From Chloroflexi bacterium RBG_16_64_32 (lineage in GTDB: Bacteria; Chloroflexota; Dehalococcoidia; SM23-28-2; RBG-16-64-32), in NCBI GenBank assembly GCA_001795235.1, contig MGNZ01000109.1, forward strand, positions 374 to 13,502: a stretch of DNA of 13,129 nt, given 5' to 3'. The translations under genes and the position numbers were made by a program. This document shows, in pieces, positions 1 to 5,899 of this stretch. The notes beneath the pieces were generated by a model, which saw only the letters and a program-made list of their open reading frames with translations, had not been told where the DNA came from and made no database searches. The first letter of the stretch is position 1. Each line of letters opens with the position of its first letter.

Positions 1-53
1 CCCCGGAAGGTCATATGCCTCCTCCCAACGAACGCGCGCTGGCCCGCTTCCGG

Positions 54-91
54 CCAGACGGACGCCCGTCTGGATGCCGCCGGCCCGGCGG
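54..91 (+). other. Two adjacent inverted repeats upstream of the lipoprotein gene
   Basis: Two hairpin-forming repeats sit just before the lipoprotein start codon. The first pairs CCAGACG (54-60) with CGTCTGG (67-73) around a six-base loop. The second pairs CCGCC (77-81) with GGCGG (87-91) around five bases. Neither is followed by a T-run, so neither is a convincing intrinsic terminator. They could end the transcript of a gene lying left of the window, or structure the leader of the lipoprotein mRNA. The repeats are visible; any role is a guess. Confidence 0.35.
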
Positions 92-110
92 TAGGCTCAG
101 CAGCGGATGT

Positions 111-971
111 ATGATGGCTGCTGTGACCGGTCGCCTGTCGAGCGCTATCGCTGTGTTGGTTGCTGCATCCCTTTCCCTCGCCCTCTCTGCCTGCGGGGGT
201 GGCGATGGTGGTGTTCCGTCCGTCCGGCTAGTCCTGGAAGCCGACTTCAGCGAACTGCCGGCTGAGGTCGACCGCGGCGCGATAATGACTATCCTGGAGG
301 ACGTCCTGGAGCGCCGGGCTACGGAGTTCGGCGTGGACGACGTCCGCGTCGAGCGCGAGGACACCGGACGTGCGTCCGTCACCATGAGGGGAAGTATCTC
401 CGAGGAGGACGCCCGCCAGTTGCTGGGACAGAAAGCGCGGCTAGAGTTCAGCCAGCCCACCCTCGACCAGGATGGCCGCGTCCTCTGCGAAGCGCCGAAC
501 GGTGCTCAGTTTACGGTCTCTGCGGGCGACATAACGTACGTCCCCGAGGTACCGGGAGAACGCGTGCTGCCACGGTGCGCCGGCAGCGAGGGCCAGAGTG
601 GCGCTATCGTCTGGATTCCCGTGGATACAAGCGGCGGCCAGGGCCCGGCCGGCGACGCACCGCAGATCCCTATACAACCCTTGAGGGCGACAGTGGAGAG
701 GTCGGGGGCGCCTGTGGTCATCGTTGCCTTCTTCCCTGAGAGCGGCGCTCGATTCCAGAAGATCACGGCGGGGATGGTCGGCTTACCGCTCGGCATTCTT
801 GTGGACGGGGAGCTGCTCGCCGGGCCCAGGGTCGAGGAGCCGGTAACTAACAGTAGAGTTGTAATTGGCGGCCTCAGCCTGCCCAGGGCGATCATCTTGG
901 CGGCCCAGTTGTCCGCAGGCGAGCTCCCTGTGCCCGTAAGCGTGATTAGTCTTGAACGGACGGGCGAATAG
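111..971 (+). CDS. Lipoprotein with SecD periplasmic (P1/head)-like domain
   Basis: Predicted 286-residue exported lipoprotein. An open frame extends upstream to position 15, but its first 32 codons are low-complexity Arg/Pro/Gly, and an ATG pair at 111/114 directly precedes a signal peptide: a hydrophobic stretch at residues 11-27 ending in the lipobox LSAC with lipid-attachment Cys28, then a Gly-rich linker. Residues about 39-117 look like the first part of the SecD periplasmic region (an EVDRGAIMTILEDVLERR helix and an alanine/glycine-rich turn ending in LEFSQP). Residues about 228-280 match the SecD pattern of a carried-over ILVDGELLAGP strand followed by a VIGG-type turn and a helix rich in Ala/Leu ending AGELPVPV. 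The six-helix RND membrane domain of SecD is absent, so this is not a translocase subunit. It may be a surface-anchored relative helping late secretion or folding; that role is inferred. No strong ribosome binding site is visible. The family assignment is by eye. Confidence 0.75.
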   Translation: MMAAVTGRLSSAIAVLVAASLSLALSACGGGDGGVPSVRLVLEADFSELPAEVDRGAIMTILEDVLERRATEFGVDDVRVEREDTGRASVTMRGSISEEDARQLLGQKARLEFSQPTLDQDGRVLCEAPNGAQFTVSAGDITYVPEVPGERVLPRCAGSEGQSGAIVWIPVDTSGGQGPAGDAPQIPIQPLRATVERSGAPVVIVAFFPESGARFQKITAGMVGLPLGILVDGELLAGPRVEEPVTNSRVVIGGLSLPRAIILAAQLSAGELPVPVSVISLERTGE

Positions 972-1168
972 GCGGGCTTGCGGTACGCTGGCGGTTTAGG
1001 GACCGCTCGGCGGAGGTTGAACGCGGCGGTCGTACCGCCGGGCCCGTAAGCGTCCTACGTCTCGAACGGACGGGCGAATAGGCGGGCTTGCGGTACGCTG
1101 GCGGTTTAGGGACCGCTCGGCGGAGGTTGAACGCGGCGGTCGTACCGCCGGGCCCGTAAGCGTCCTAC
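931..1168. repeat. 110-bp tandem duplication including the end of the lipoprotein gene
   Basis: Two head-to-tail copies of a 110-bp unit, plus an 18-bp start of a third. Positions 954-1058 and 1064-1168 are identical over 105 bp. Copy 1 includes the final codons and stop of the lipoprotein gene; copy 2 carries the same tail and stop without an attached gene. GCCCGTAAGCGT recurs at 932, 1042 and 1152, marking unit boundaries. The only differences between copies 1 and 2 fall in 944-953 versus 1054-1063. Each copy holds two short inverted repeats: GCGGT/ACCGC (991-1006 and 1101-1116) and CGGCGGT/ACCGCCG with a three-base loop (1024-1040 and 1134-1150). The duplication fills most of the space between two converging genes, so the hairpins may serve as a weak double terminator without T-run. 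Confidence 0.9.
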
Positions 1169-1227
1169 CTGGGTCCCCGCTGGCTGGCGCTTATCTTGCC
1201 GACCGGCGACGCATCGGTGATAGCGGC

Positions 1228-1833
1228 TCAGGGCAGGCGCCGGCCGCAGTTGAGGCAGTAGTTCGCGCCGCTGGGCGATGGCGTGCCGCATCCATTGCAG
1301 GCAAGGGTCTGCTCTGGCCGCTCCTCGCCGGCCTTGGTGACGTCATGCACCGCCGGTGCAAAGCGGTGAGCGGAGAACGCCAGGATGCTGGCTACCGCGA
1401 GGATGGCGCCGGCGGCTGCCGAGACGTAGACGCCCTCGCCCGTTTCCATTAGGCTATCGAGATCGATGCCAAGAAATGCGTTCAGGTCGACGCCGAGCTG
1501 TTGCTGAGCGTTGCCGAGCGCCCGCTGGGAGTCGAACAGATTTACGAGCGCGGTGGCCAAGACGACGGCGCCCACGGAGGAGTTAAACAGGGTGACGAGG
1601 CGGAAGGCGGTGGCGCCGCGGTCGAACCACAGGTAGGCGACGAAACCAGCGGCCGGAAGGGCGAGGAGTAGGGTGATAACGCCGTCGCCTTCGTAGCCGT
1701 AACGAGTGACGTTGGCGATAGATCCAAAGATGGGCACCTCCACGTTGAGGGAGGTCCAAGGTAAGAAGGCCGCCACGATGGCCAGGCCACATGCGAGGGC
1801 AACGGAGATCGTGTAGGCCAGTCTGATGGGCAT
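1228..1833 (-). CDS. Four-helix membrane protein with C-terminal zinc ribbon
   Basis: A 201-residue protein of unknown function. Hydrophobic segments at about residues 7-27, 51-70, 78-100 and 133-155 predict four membrane helices. The loop between helices 3 and 4 (about 101-132) is polar and rich in Gln, Asp and Leu. A short cytoplasmic tail ends in a zinc-ribbon knuckle pair, CNGC (Cys179, Cys182) and CLNC (Cys193, Cys196), the typical layout of small bacterial zinc-ribbon domains found at the ends of membrane proteins. It starts at an ATG with a modest GGGA just upstream. It lies downstream of the carboxypeptidase gene on the same strand, 163 bp away, and converges on the SecD-like lipoprotein gene. 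No enzymatic motif is visible, and I do not assign a function. Confidence 0.8.
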   Translation of the reverse strand: MPIRLAYTISVALACGLAIVAAFLPWTSLNVEVPIFGSIANVTRYGYEGDGVITLLLALPAAGFVAYLWFDRGATAFRLVTLFNSSVGAVVLATALVNLFDSQRALGNAQQQLGVDLNAFLGIDLDSLMETGEGVYVSAAAGAILAVASILAFSAHRFAPAVHDVTKAGEERPEQTLACNGCGTPSPSGANYCLNCGRRLP

Positions 1834-1906
1834 CGTATCCCGACGCTAGCCCGCACCGGTCCGGGCGCACTTCTGGGGGACTGCTAGGAACTGCGTAGAT
1901 GACTCC

Positions 1907-1929
1907 ATAGCGGGAACATTTTACGCTAT
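1907..1929. other. Inverted repeat upstream of the zinc-ribbon gene
   Basis: ATAGCG (1907-1912) pairs with CGCTAT (1924-1929) around an AT-rich 11-base loop in an otherwise GC-rich gap between dacF and the zinc-ribbon gene. It could be an operator or a short RNA hairpin at the end of the dacF transcript. On the - strand it is followed by no T-run. The rest of this 163-bp gap shows no gene. Confidence 0.3.
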
Positions 1930-1996
1930 CGGGCGGGCGATCCGCCTGCCAGGGGGCTTCCGGCAGGGGTCCTCGCTGTGCGCTGCCTGGGACCGC

Positions 1997-3022
1997 CTAG
2001 TTGCAGGCAGATCGTTCGTCGGTGAACGCCCACTCCATGAGAGTGATGGCGTCATCGTAGATTGCGGAGCTACCTAATACTGAGACGACGAGGCGTCTCC
2101 CGTCCCTGTCTGCCGCCGCCACGATGGTCCCTCGTGCCTCGTCCGTAAAGCCGGTCTTGACCCCGATTGAGCCGGGATATGTATTGAGGAGACGGTTGCC
2201 GTTCCACACCGGGGGGCCATCCCAGGCCGGCTGGTATGTGGGAGTACGAACGATGGCTGCCAATTCCGGCTGGCGGATGAGTTCGCGGCCGAGCATGGCG
2301 ATGTCGAAGGCGGAGGTGTACAGATCGGGATCATCGAGACCATGGGGGTTTGCGAAGTGAGTGTCGCCAAGCCCTAACTCGTTCACCTTAGCGTTCATCA
2401 GGTCAACAAAGGCGGGGACATCGCCTCCCACGTGTTCGGCGAGGGCGATGGCGGCGTCGTTCCCCGAAGGGAGGAGCAGCCCAAAGAGCAAATCACGCAC
2501 GCTCATCCGCTGCCCGGGCTCCAGCCCCATGACCGTTGAGTCTGTCGAGGCCGAAAGCTCCACCCCATTGATTCGCACATCGACCGTCTCCGCGAGGTCG
2601 GCCCGTTCGAGAGCGACGAGAGCAGTGGCTATCTTGGTGAGGCTGGCGGGCGCCAACCGATCGTGGGCGTTATCGGCGTACAGCAGCGCTCCGCAGGGCT
2701 CTTCGATGATAGCGGCCGCCCGGCCGGTGATCGTGGGTGGCGTGGCGCTGGCGTCAAGTGGGGGTCTGTCTTGAGACGCCGCGCAGGCGTCGCCTGGGGC
2801 GCATGCCAGCGGGGGAGGAGCGCCAACGGTGCAGTTTTCGCCGGTCGGGCACGCTGAGGAAGCGGCTGGTGAGGAAGATGCCGGTAGCCCGCCGGCGGCC
2901 TCGGGCAGGCGGGAACCCAGAATCACCAGCCCGATCACCAGCGCCAGTGGAAGCACGAGCCACCATTCGTGCTGCGTCGGCCGCCTGCGGCGGAGCGGAT
3001 ACCCGTATCTAGACCTATCCAT
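1997..3022 (-). CDS. dacF: D-alanyl-D-alanine carboxypeptidase (peptidase family S11)
   Basis: A 341-residue penicillin-binding-protein-type serine peptidase that removes the terminal D-Ala from peptidoglycan stem peptides outside the membrane. All three active-site motifs are present in order: SLTK at 127-130 (nucleophile Ser127, Lys130), SGN at 186-188 (PSGNDAA), and KTG at 289-291 (VKTGFT). The NPHGLDD segment near 225-231 is also typical of S11 enzymes. The N-terminus is basic with one membrane helix at about residues 20-37, acting as an uncleaved anchor or signal, followed by a Pro/Ala/Ser linker to about residue 100. That linker holds four cysteines (58, 64, 74, 80), which is unusual. 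The protein ends soon after the catalytic domain, without the usual C-terminal beta domain and amphipathic anchor, which fits N-terminal anchoring. The symbol is approximate: dacA, dacB and dacF type paralogues cannot be told apart by eye. Confidence 0.92.
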   Translation of the reverse strand: MDRSRYGYPLRRRRPTQHEWWLVLPLALVIGLVILGSRLPEAAGGLPASSSPAASSACPTGENCTVGAPPPLACAPGDACAASQDRPPLDASATPPTITGRAAAIIEEPCGALLYADNAHDRLAPASLTKIATALVALERADLAETVDVRINGVELSASTDSTVMGLEPGQRMSVRDLLFGLLLPSGNDAAIALAEHVGGDVPAFVDLMNAKVNELGLGDTHFANPHGLDDPDLYTSAFDIAMLGRELIRQPELAAIVRTPTYQPAWDGPPVWNGNRLLNTYPGSIGVKTGFTDEARGTIVAAADRDGRRLVVSVLGSSAIYDDAITLMEWAFTDERSACN

Positions 3023-3133
3023 CGGCTCTATATGAATAGAATGCGAAAAACGCGTGTTTGGTTAACGAGATCTACACGGTTGGGAGGAGCGGATGCGGCT
3101 GGTGAGGGTCGCGAAGTGGGGAGCGGGCTGGTG

Positions 3134-4069
3134 TCACCACCAGATAATATCGTCCAACTCATGCTGTTCGGCATCCTCGTACGCACTGGTCCAGAGATTG
3201 GTGGCCAGGTACTTCCAGCCGCCGTCGGCGAACATTAGGACGAGGTTGCCCCGGGGAAGGCGTTGGGCCACCTTAAGGGCGGCGTGGAGCACGGCGCCGG
3301 AGGAGATGCCGGCGAAGATCGCCTCCCGGCGCATCACCTCGGCCGTGGCCCGGAAGGCGTGACGGGTGCGCACCAGGATCTTACCGTCCAGCAGGTCAAG
3401 GTCGACGATGGGCGGAACGAAGCCGTCGGCCAGGCTCTTGAGGCCCTGAAGCTGGCTGCCTGGATGCGGCTCCACAGCGATCACCCGGGTGTTACGGTTC
3501 GCCTCCTTGAGCCGGCGACCGGCGCCCATCAGGGTGCCTCCGGTGCCCAGCCCAGCTACGAAAACATCCACCTGGGGGAGGTCCTCAAGGATCTCCGGCC
3601 CGGTCGTGTCGTAGTGGGCCTGGACGTTGCTGGCGTCGGCGAACTGGTCAAGGACCAGCCACCCCTCCTGTTTGCCCAGCTCCCGCGCCACCTCGATTGC
3701 GTTTCGCATCCCTTTCTCGGTTGGGACCCACTCCACGGTGGCGCCATACGCCGCCAACATGCGAGGGATTTCCGGACCGACGTTCTCCGGCATGACCACA
3801 CGCACCTTATAGCCCCGGGCGCGGCCGACCATGGCGAGAGAGATGCCGGTGTTACCGGTGGAGGCCACGACCAGCGTGTCGCCGGGACGGAGGTGTCCCT
3901 TTCTCTCGGGACCAAGCATCATCCGCCGCGCGATGCGGTCCTTCACGCTACCGGTGGCATTCTGGCCCTCCAGCTTGGCGAAGAGACGCACGCCCGGCCT
4001 TGGGCTGCAGTTCCGCAGTTCGACCAAGGGTGTGCGCTTGGTGGCGTGGAGGACGTCGTCGTGGTGCAT
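3134..4069 (-). CDS. cysM: Cysteine synthase, CysM type (PLP-dependent)
   Basis: A 311-residue fold-type II PLP enzyme forming L-cysteine from an activated serine and a sulfur donor. The PLP Schiff-base lysine is Lys43 in TGSVKDR; the substrate/cofactor loop STGNTG is at 70-75, the phosphate-binding GTGGT loop at 175-179, and GISSGA at 254-259. From memory, it resembles mycobacterial CysM more than CysK: ISLAM after the Asn loop, HFVAGLGT-like and TLMGAGR segments, FVP near 217-219, FAGIS.GAVLHAAL, and ADGGWKYL near 281-288. Mycobacterial CysM uses O-phosphoserine and the thiocarboxylated carrier CysO, and has a C-terminal tail that enters the active site; here too the chain ends in an acidic segment and IIWW. 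No CysO or Mec gene is present in the window, so the sulfur donor is unresolved. The start is an ATG preceded by a GGAAGG-like sequence. The dacF gene follows 111 bp downstream. Confidence 0.9.
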   Translation of the reverse strand: MHHDDVLHATKRTPLVELRNCSPRPGVRLFAKLEGQNATGSVKDRIARRMMLGPERKGHLRPGDTLVVASTGNTGISLAMVGRARGYKVRVVMPENVGPEIPRMLAAYGATVEWVPTEKGMRNAIEVARELGKQEGWLVLDQFADASNVQAHYDTTGPEILEDLPQVDVFVAGLGTGGTLMGAGRRLKEANRNTRVIAVEPHPGSQLQGLKSLADGFVPPIVDLDLLDGKILVRTRHAFRATAEVMRREAIFAGISSGAVLHAALKVAQRLPRGNLVLMFADGGWKYLATNLWTSAYEDAEQHELDDIIWW

Positions 4070-4397
4070 GGCCTTCCATCCCCTGATTTCACTTGGCCGT
4101 TCGAGGCGGGCACAAGCTAATGGTGCCTACCATGGTACGCGGGCGCAAGCCTGGCGCCTGACCACGCGGATGATATGGCGATAGGGGACGGGGTGACCCG
4201 GATGAGGCGGATGTTCAGGAAGGGGAGGCGCTTACTCTGAACTCGCGACCATAAGCCCGATATGAATCTGAAAGTACGTCGCCGCTTCGAACTGCGGGTT
4301 CCCGCAAAGGTCAAAGCCGACAGGGGAGAGGGAACGGCGGGTCCTTGGTGGTTCTGCACGTGACGGCGCAGCGAAGGGCAGGGCCCCCGCTCCCTCT

Positions 4398-4437
4398 GAC
4401 GCCGAACAGGATCACTATGGCGCATTAGTGTGGCGTC
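4398..4437 (+). other. Nested hairpin upstream of the oxidoreductase gene
   Basis: Outer arms GACGCC/GGCGTC and inner arms CACTA/TAGTG form a two-part stem with an asymmetric internal loop and an eight-base apical loop. It lies 75 bases before the start codon, so it would be in the leader if transcription begins upstream of it, or would overlap the promoter otherwise. It matches no riboswitch class that I recognise. Confidence 0.3.
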
Positions 4438-4493
4438 CCAGAAAAACGTAAACTGTCTCGCAGGCCACCTTGGCCTCGTTCCGGCCTCAGCAC

Positions 4494-4502
4494 AGGAAAG
4501 GA
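4494..4502 (+). promoter_or_regulatory. Ribosome binding site fixing the oxidoreductase start
   Basis: AGGAAAGGA lies nine bases before the ATG at 4512. It supports that start over an in-frame ATG at 4470, which would add 14 residues (MASFRPQHRKG...) foreign to the family. Confidence 0.7.
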
Positions 4503-4511
4503 CCCCAACGT

Positions 4512-5480
4512 ATGAAAGCATCAGTCTACTACGAAACCGGCGACCCTGACGTCTTTCGTTACGAGGATCTGCCGGATCCGATCTGCCAGCCAGGCGGCAT
4601 CGTTATCGACGTCAAGGCCATCAGCATCGAGGGCGGCGATGTCCTCAATCGCGCCGGCGGCGATATGCCTTCGCGCCCTCACGTTGTCGGCTATCAGTGC
4701 GCGGGCGTCATCCGAGAAGTCGGGGCCAACGTTGGCGACCGAACCGTGGGTCAACCGGTCGTGGCGGTCATGCCCTTCGGCTCACACGCCTCGCTAGTCG
4801 CCGTTGCGGCAATGCAGACCTGGCTGGTCCCCGACGGTATGGACCTCCAGGACGCTGCCTGCGTGCCCATCCCCTTCGGCACCGCCGACGAGTGTCTCTT
4901 CGAGCTCGGGCATCTGAGGGCCGGCGAGACGGTGCTGATTCAGGCAGGCGCTGGAGGCGTCGGCCTCGCAGCCATCCAGCTCGCCAAGCGAGCCGGAGCC
5001 ACGGTCGTGGCCACAGCCTCAAGCGACGATAAGCTGGAGCGCCTGAAGGAATTTGGGCTGGACCACGGGATCAACTATAGCAGCGACGATTTCGTCGCCC
5101 GCGCTCGCGAGATCACGGGCGGCCGCGGAGTCGATGTGGTTATCGAGTCCGTCGGCACAACGCTGCGGGGCAGCGTAGAATGCACTGGATATCGTGGCCG
5201 AGTGATCCAGGTTGGCAACGCCGGACGGGAAACGGACAGCCGCGTGGACATCAACGCCCTAAGCTCCAAGAACCGATCGCTCACCGGGGTCTCTTTCGCC
5301 AACTCGCTGATGCTAGAGTCTCAGCGTGCCCGCCCGCTGGTAGAGGGCCATCTCCGCGACGTGGCCAACGGGTCCCTCCGCGTGGTCATTGACCGCACGT
5401 ACCCGCTCTCAGAAGCGGCCGCGGCTCACACCCACATCGAGAGCCGTCAGGCCTTCGGGCGGGTAGTGTTGATCCCGTAG
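4512..5480 (+). CDS. Zinc-less medium-chain dehydrogenase/reductase (quinone oxidoreductase-like)
   Basis: A 322-residue MDR-superfamily oxidoreductase, probably cytosolic and NADPH-dependent. The chain begins MKASVYYETGDPDVFRYED, the usual opening of quinone-oxidoreductase-like members. The N-terminal GroES-like catalytic fold covers about residues 1-120, and a Rossmann domain follows with the dinucleotide loop AGAGGVG at 145-151 and the typical AIQLAKRAGATVVAT strand-helix after it. A later VIESVGTTLRGS segment (about 210-220) and a C-terminal end with QAFGRVVLIP also fit. The cysteine/histidine zinc ligands of alcohol dehydrogenases are missing, so it belongs to the zinc-independent group. 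Members reduce quinones, enones or zeta-crystallin-type substrates, and the actual substrate cannot be told from sequence. It is transcribed divergently from cysM and appears to be a single-gene unit. Confidence 0.88.
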   Translation: MKASVYYETGDPDVFRYEDLPDPICQPGGIVIDVKAISIEGGDVLNRAGGDMPSRPHVVGYQCAGVIREVGANVGDRTVGQPVVAVMPFGSHASLVAVAAMQTWLVPDGMDLQDAACVPIPFGTADECLFELGHLRAGETVLIQAGAGGVGLAAIQLAKRAGATVVATASSDDKLERLKEFGLDHGINYSSDDFVARAREITGGRGVDVVIESVGTTLRGSVECTGYRGRVIQVGNAGRETDSRVDINALSSKNRSLTGVSFANSLMLESQRARPLVEGHLRDVANGSLRVVIDRTYPLSEAAAAHTHIESRQAFGRVVLIP

Positions 5481-5527
5481 AAGTGTGACGAGCAATTCAA
5501 GCACCACTACCTAGCAGTGCGAATCAT

Positions 5528-5588
5528 CGGCAGGCGGCTTCAGGCCCCTGCTTGACGCGCCGAGGACCGGCGCGAATCCGCCCTGCCG
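5528..5588. other. Branched GC-rich inverted repeat after the oxidoreductase gene
   Basis: An outer stem pairs 5528-5537 (CGGCAGGCGG) with 5578-5588 (CCGCCCTGCCG), ten base pairs with one bulged base. It encloses a hairpin of seven base pairs, CGCGCCG (5556-5562) with CGGCGCG (5568-5574), loop of five. There is no T-run on either side. It may protect or end the oxidoreductase mRNA 3' end, or end read-through from the tRNA on the other strand. Confidence 0.45.
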
Positions 5589-5618
5589 CTGTGGGCGCTC
5601 TGGGCGCACCCCACCCGC

Positions 5619-5639
5619 CGCCGGGGAACTTGCCCGGCG
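5619..5639 (-). terminator. Hairpin just beyond the tRNA-Asp 3' end
   Basis: CGCCGGG (5619-5625) pairs with CCCGGCG (5633-5639) around a seven-base loop. Read on the - strand it begins 16 bases past the encoded CCA of the tRNA, a usual place for a tRNA terminator, but no U-tract follows. It could instead be a 3' processing or Rho-type end. Confidence 0.35.
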
Positions 5640-5655
5640 AGCCTGCGCTGGTTAT

Positions 5656-5731
5656 TGGCGACCCCGATGGGATTCGAACCCACGATCTCCAGCTTGACAA
5701 GCTGGCATGTTAACCGCTACACCACGGGGCC
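5656..5731 (-). tRNA. tRNA-Asp (anticodon GTC)
   Basis: The - strand reads as a complete 76-base tRNA. The acceptor arms GGCCCCG (5731-5725) and CGGGGTC (5666-5660) pair with one G-T wobble; the discriminator is G (5659) and CCA is encoded (5658-5656). The anticodon stem CCAGC/GCTGG closes the loop TTGTCAA with anticodon GTC at 5698-5696, reading Asp codons GAC/GAU. The T-arm has GGTTCGAATCC and the D-arm carries AGCGGTTAA. It is an isolated tRNA gene with its own promoter on the same strand and lies between two + strand genes. Confidence 0.97.
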
Positions 5732-5740
5732 GCCCATGGC

Positions 5741-5774
5741 AAAACCCTCAAGTGGCGGCGCGGCCTCCTGAGGG
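5741..5774 (-). terminator. Terminator-like hairpin in the tRNA-Asp leader (possible attenuator)
   Basis: On the - strand CCCTCAGG (5774-5767) pairs with CTTGAGGG (5752-5745), eight base pairs including one G-U. After an A-A mismatch a GGC/GCC extension and a six-base loop complete it. TTTT (5744-5741) follows directly, the form of an intrinsic terminator. It lies between the tRNA promoter and the tRNA 5' end, beginning close to the predicted transcription start. Only four T residues follow, so it should terminate weakly at best. Its alternative role is a 5'-terminal structure removed by RNase P processing. Confidence 0.5.
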
Positions 5775-5781
5775 CGATTTC

Positions 5782-5810
5782 ATTCTATATTGGGCCGCGA
5801 AAGGTGTCAA
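5782..5810 (-). promoter_or_regulatory. Promoter of tRNA-Asp
   Basis: On the - strand a perfect -35 TTGACA (5810-5805) and a -10 TAGAAT (5787-5782) are separated by 17 bases. Transcription would start near 5775, giving a leader of about 44 bases before the tRNA. This near-consensus strength is normal for a stable-RNA gene. Confidence 0.85.
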
Positions 5811-5837
5811 CGCATGGCCTACCGGCCCTCACCGTCG

Positions 5838-5866
5838 TTGGCATTAGCAGGAACTCTCTATATAAT
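5838..5866 (+). promoter_or_regulatory. Promoter of the small membrane-protein gene
   Basis: A -35 TTGGCA (5838-5843) and a perfect -10 TATAAT (5861-5866) are 17 bases apart. The start site would be near 5873. This promoter is back to back with that of tRNA-Asp; their -35 boxes are 27 bases apart. It excludes upstream in-frame start codons at 5804 and 5870, which would not be within the transcript. Confidence 0.82.
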
Positions 5867-5887
5867 GCGATGCGAGTGACCGCAGAC

Positions 5888-5893
5888 AGGGAG
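5888..5893 (+). promoter_or_regulatory. Ribosome binding site selecting a TTG start
   Basis: AGGGAG lies six bases before TTG at 5900 and about 15 bases after the predicted transcription start, giving a short normal leader. Confidence 0.7.
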
Positions 5894-5899
5894 TATTCT

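Larger units (their letters stand above)
4070..4511. other. Non-coding divergent intergenic region between cysM and the oxidoreductase
   Basis: About 440 bp with no convincing gene. It should hold the promoters of both divergent genes, but I cannot see a good -35/-10 pair; a TAAACT at 4449-4454 is a weak -10 candidate for the + strand gene. Three inverted repeats stand out. TACCATGGTA at 4128-4137 is a perfect 10-bp palindrome. TGCGGG (4293-4298) and CCCGCA (4301-4306) are separated by two bases and look operator-like. GACGCC (4398-4403) with GGCGTC (4432-4437) encloses CACTA (4413-4417) with TAGTG (4426-4430), giving a nested hairpin in the oxidoreductase leader. A 134-codon open frame on the - strand here has implausible composition and is not called. 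Confidence 0.5.

Noticed and set aside
11..460. 149-codon - strand open frame at the left edge
   Set aside because: It overlaps the lipoprotein gene in antisense and its product is Ser/Arg/Pro low complexity.
931..1168. Repeat considered as a CRISPR array or insertion-sequence end
   Set aside because: Only two full, directly adjacent copies without spacers, transposase or target-site duplication.
3023..3133. Promoter for dacF in the AT-richer gap after cysM
   Set aside because: Candidate boxes (TTAACC, ATTCTA, TATTCA) can be aligned in several ways and none is convincing.
3263..4120. 285-codon open frame on the + strand opposite cysM
   Set aside because: It mirrors a clearly functional cysM; long antisense frames are common in GC-rich genes. 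Its His/Gly/Val-rich product shows no family.
4117..4521. 134-codon open frame on the - strand in the cysM/oxidoreductase gap
   Set aside because: Composition is Arg/Pro/Ser-rich without a domain or good ribosome binding site, and it runs over the start of the oxidoreductase gene.
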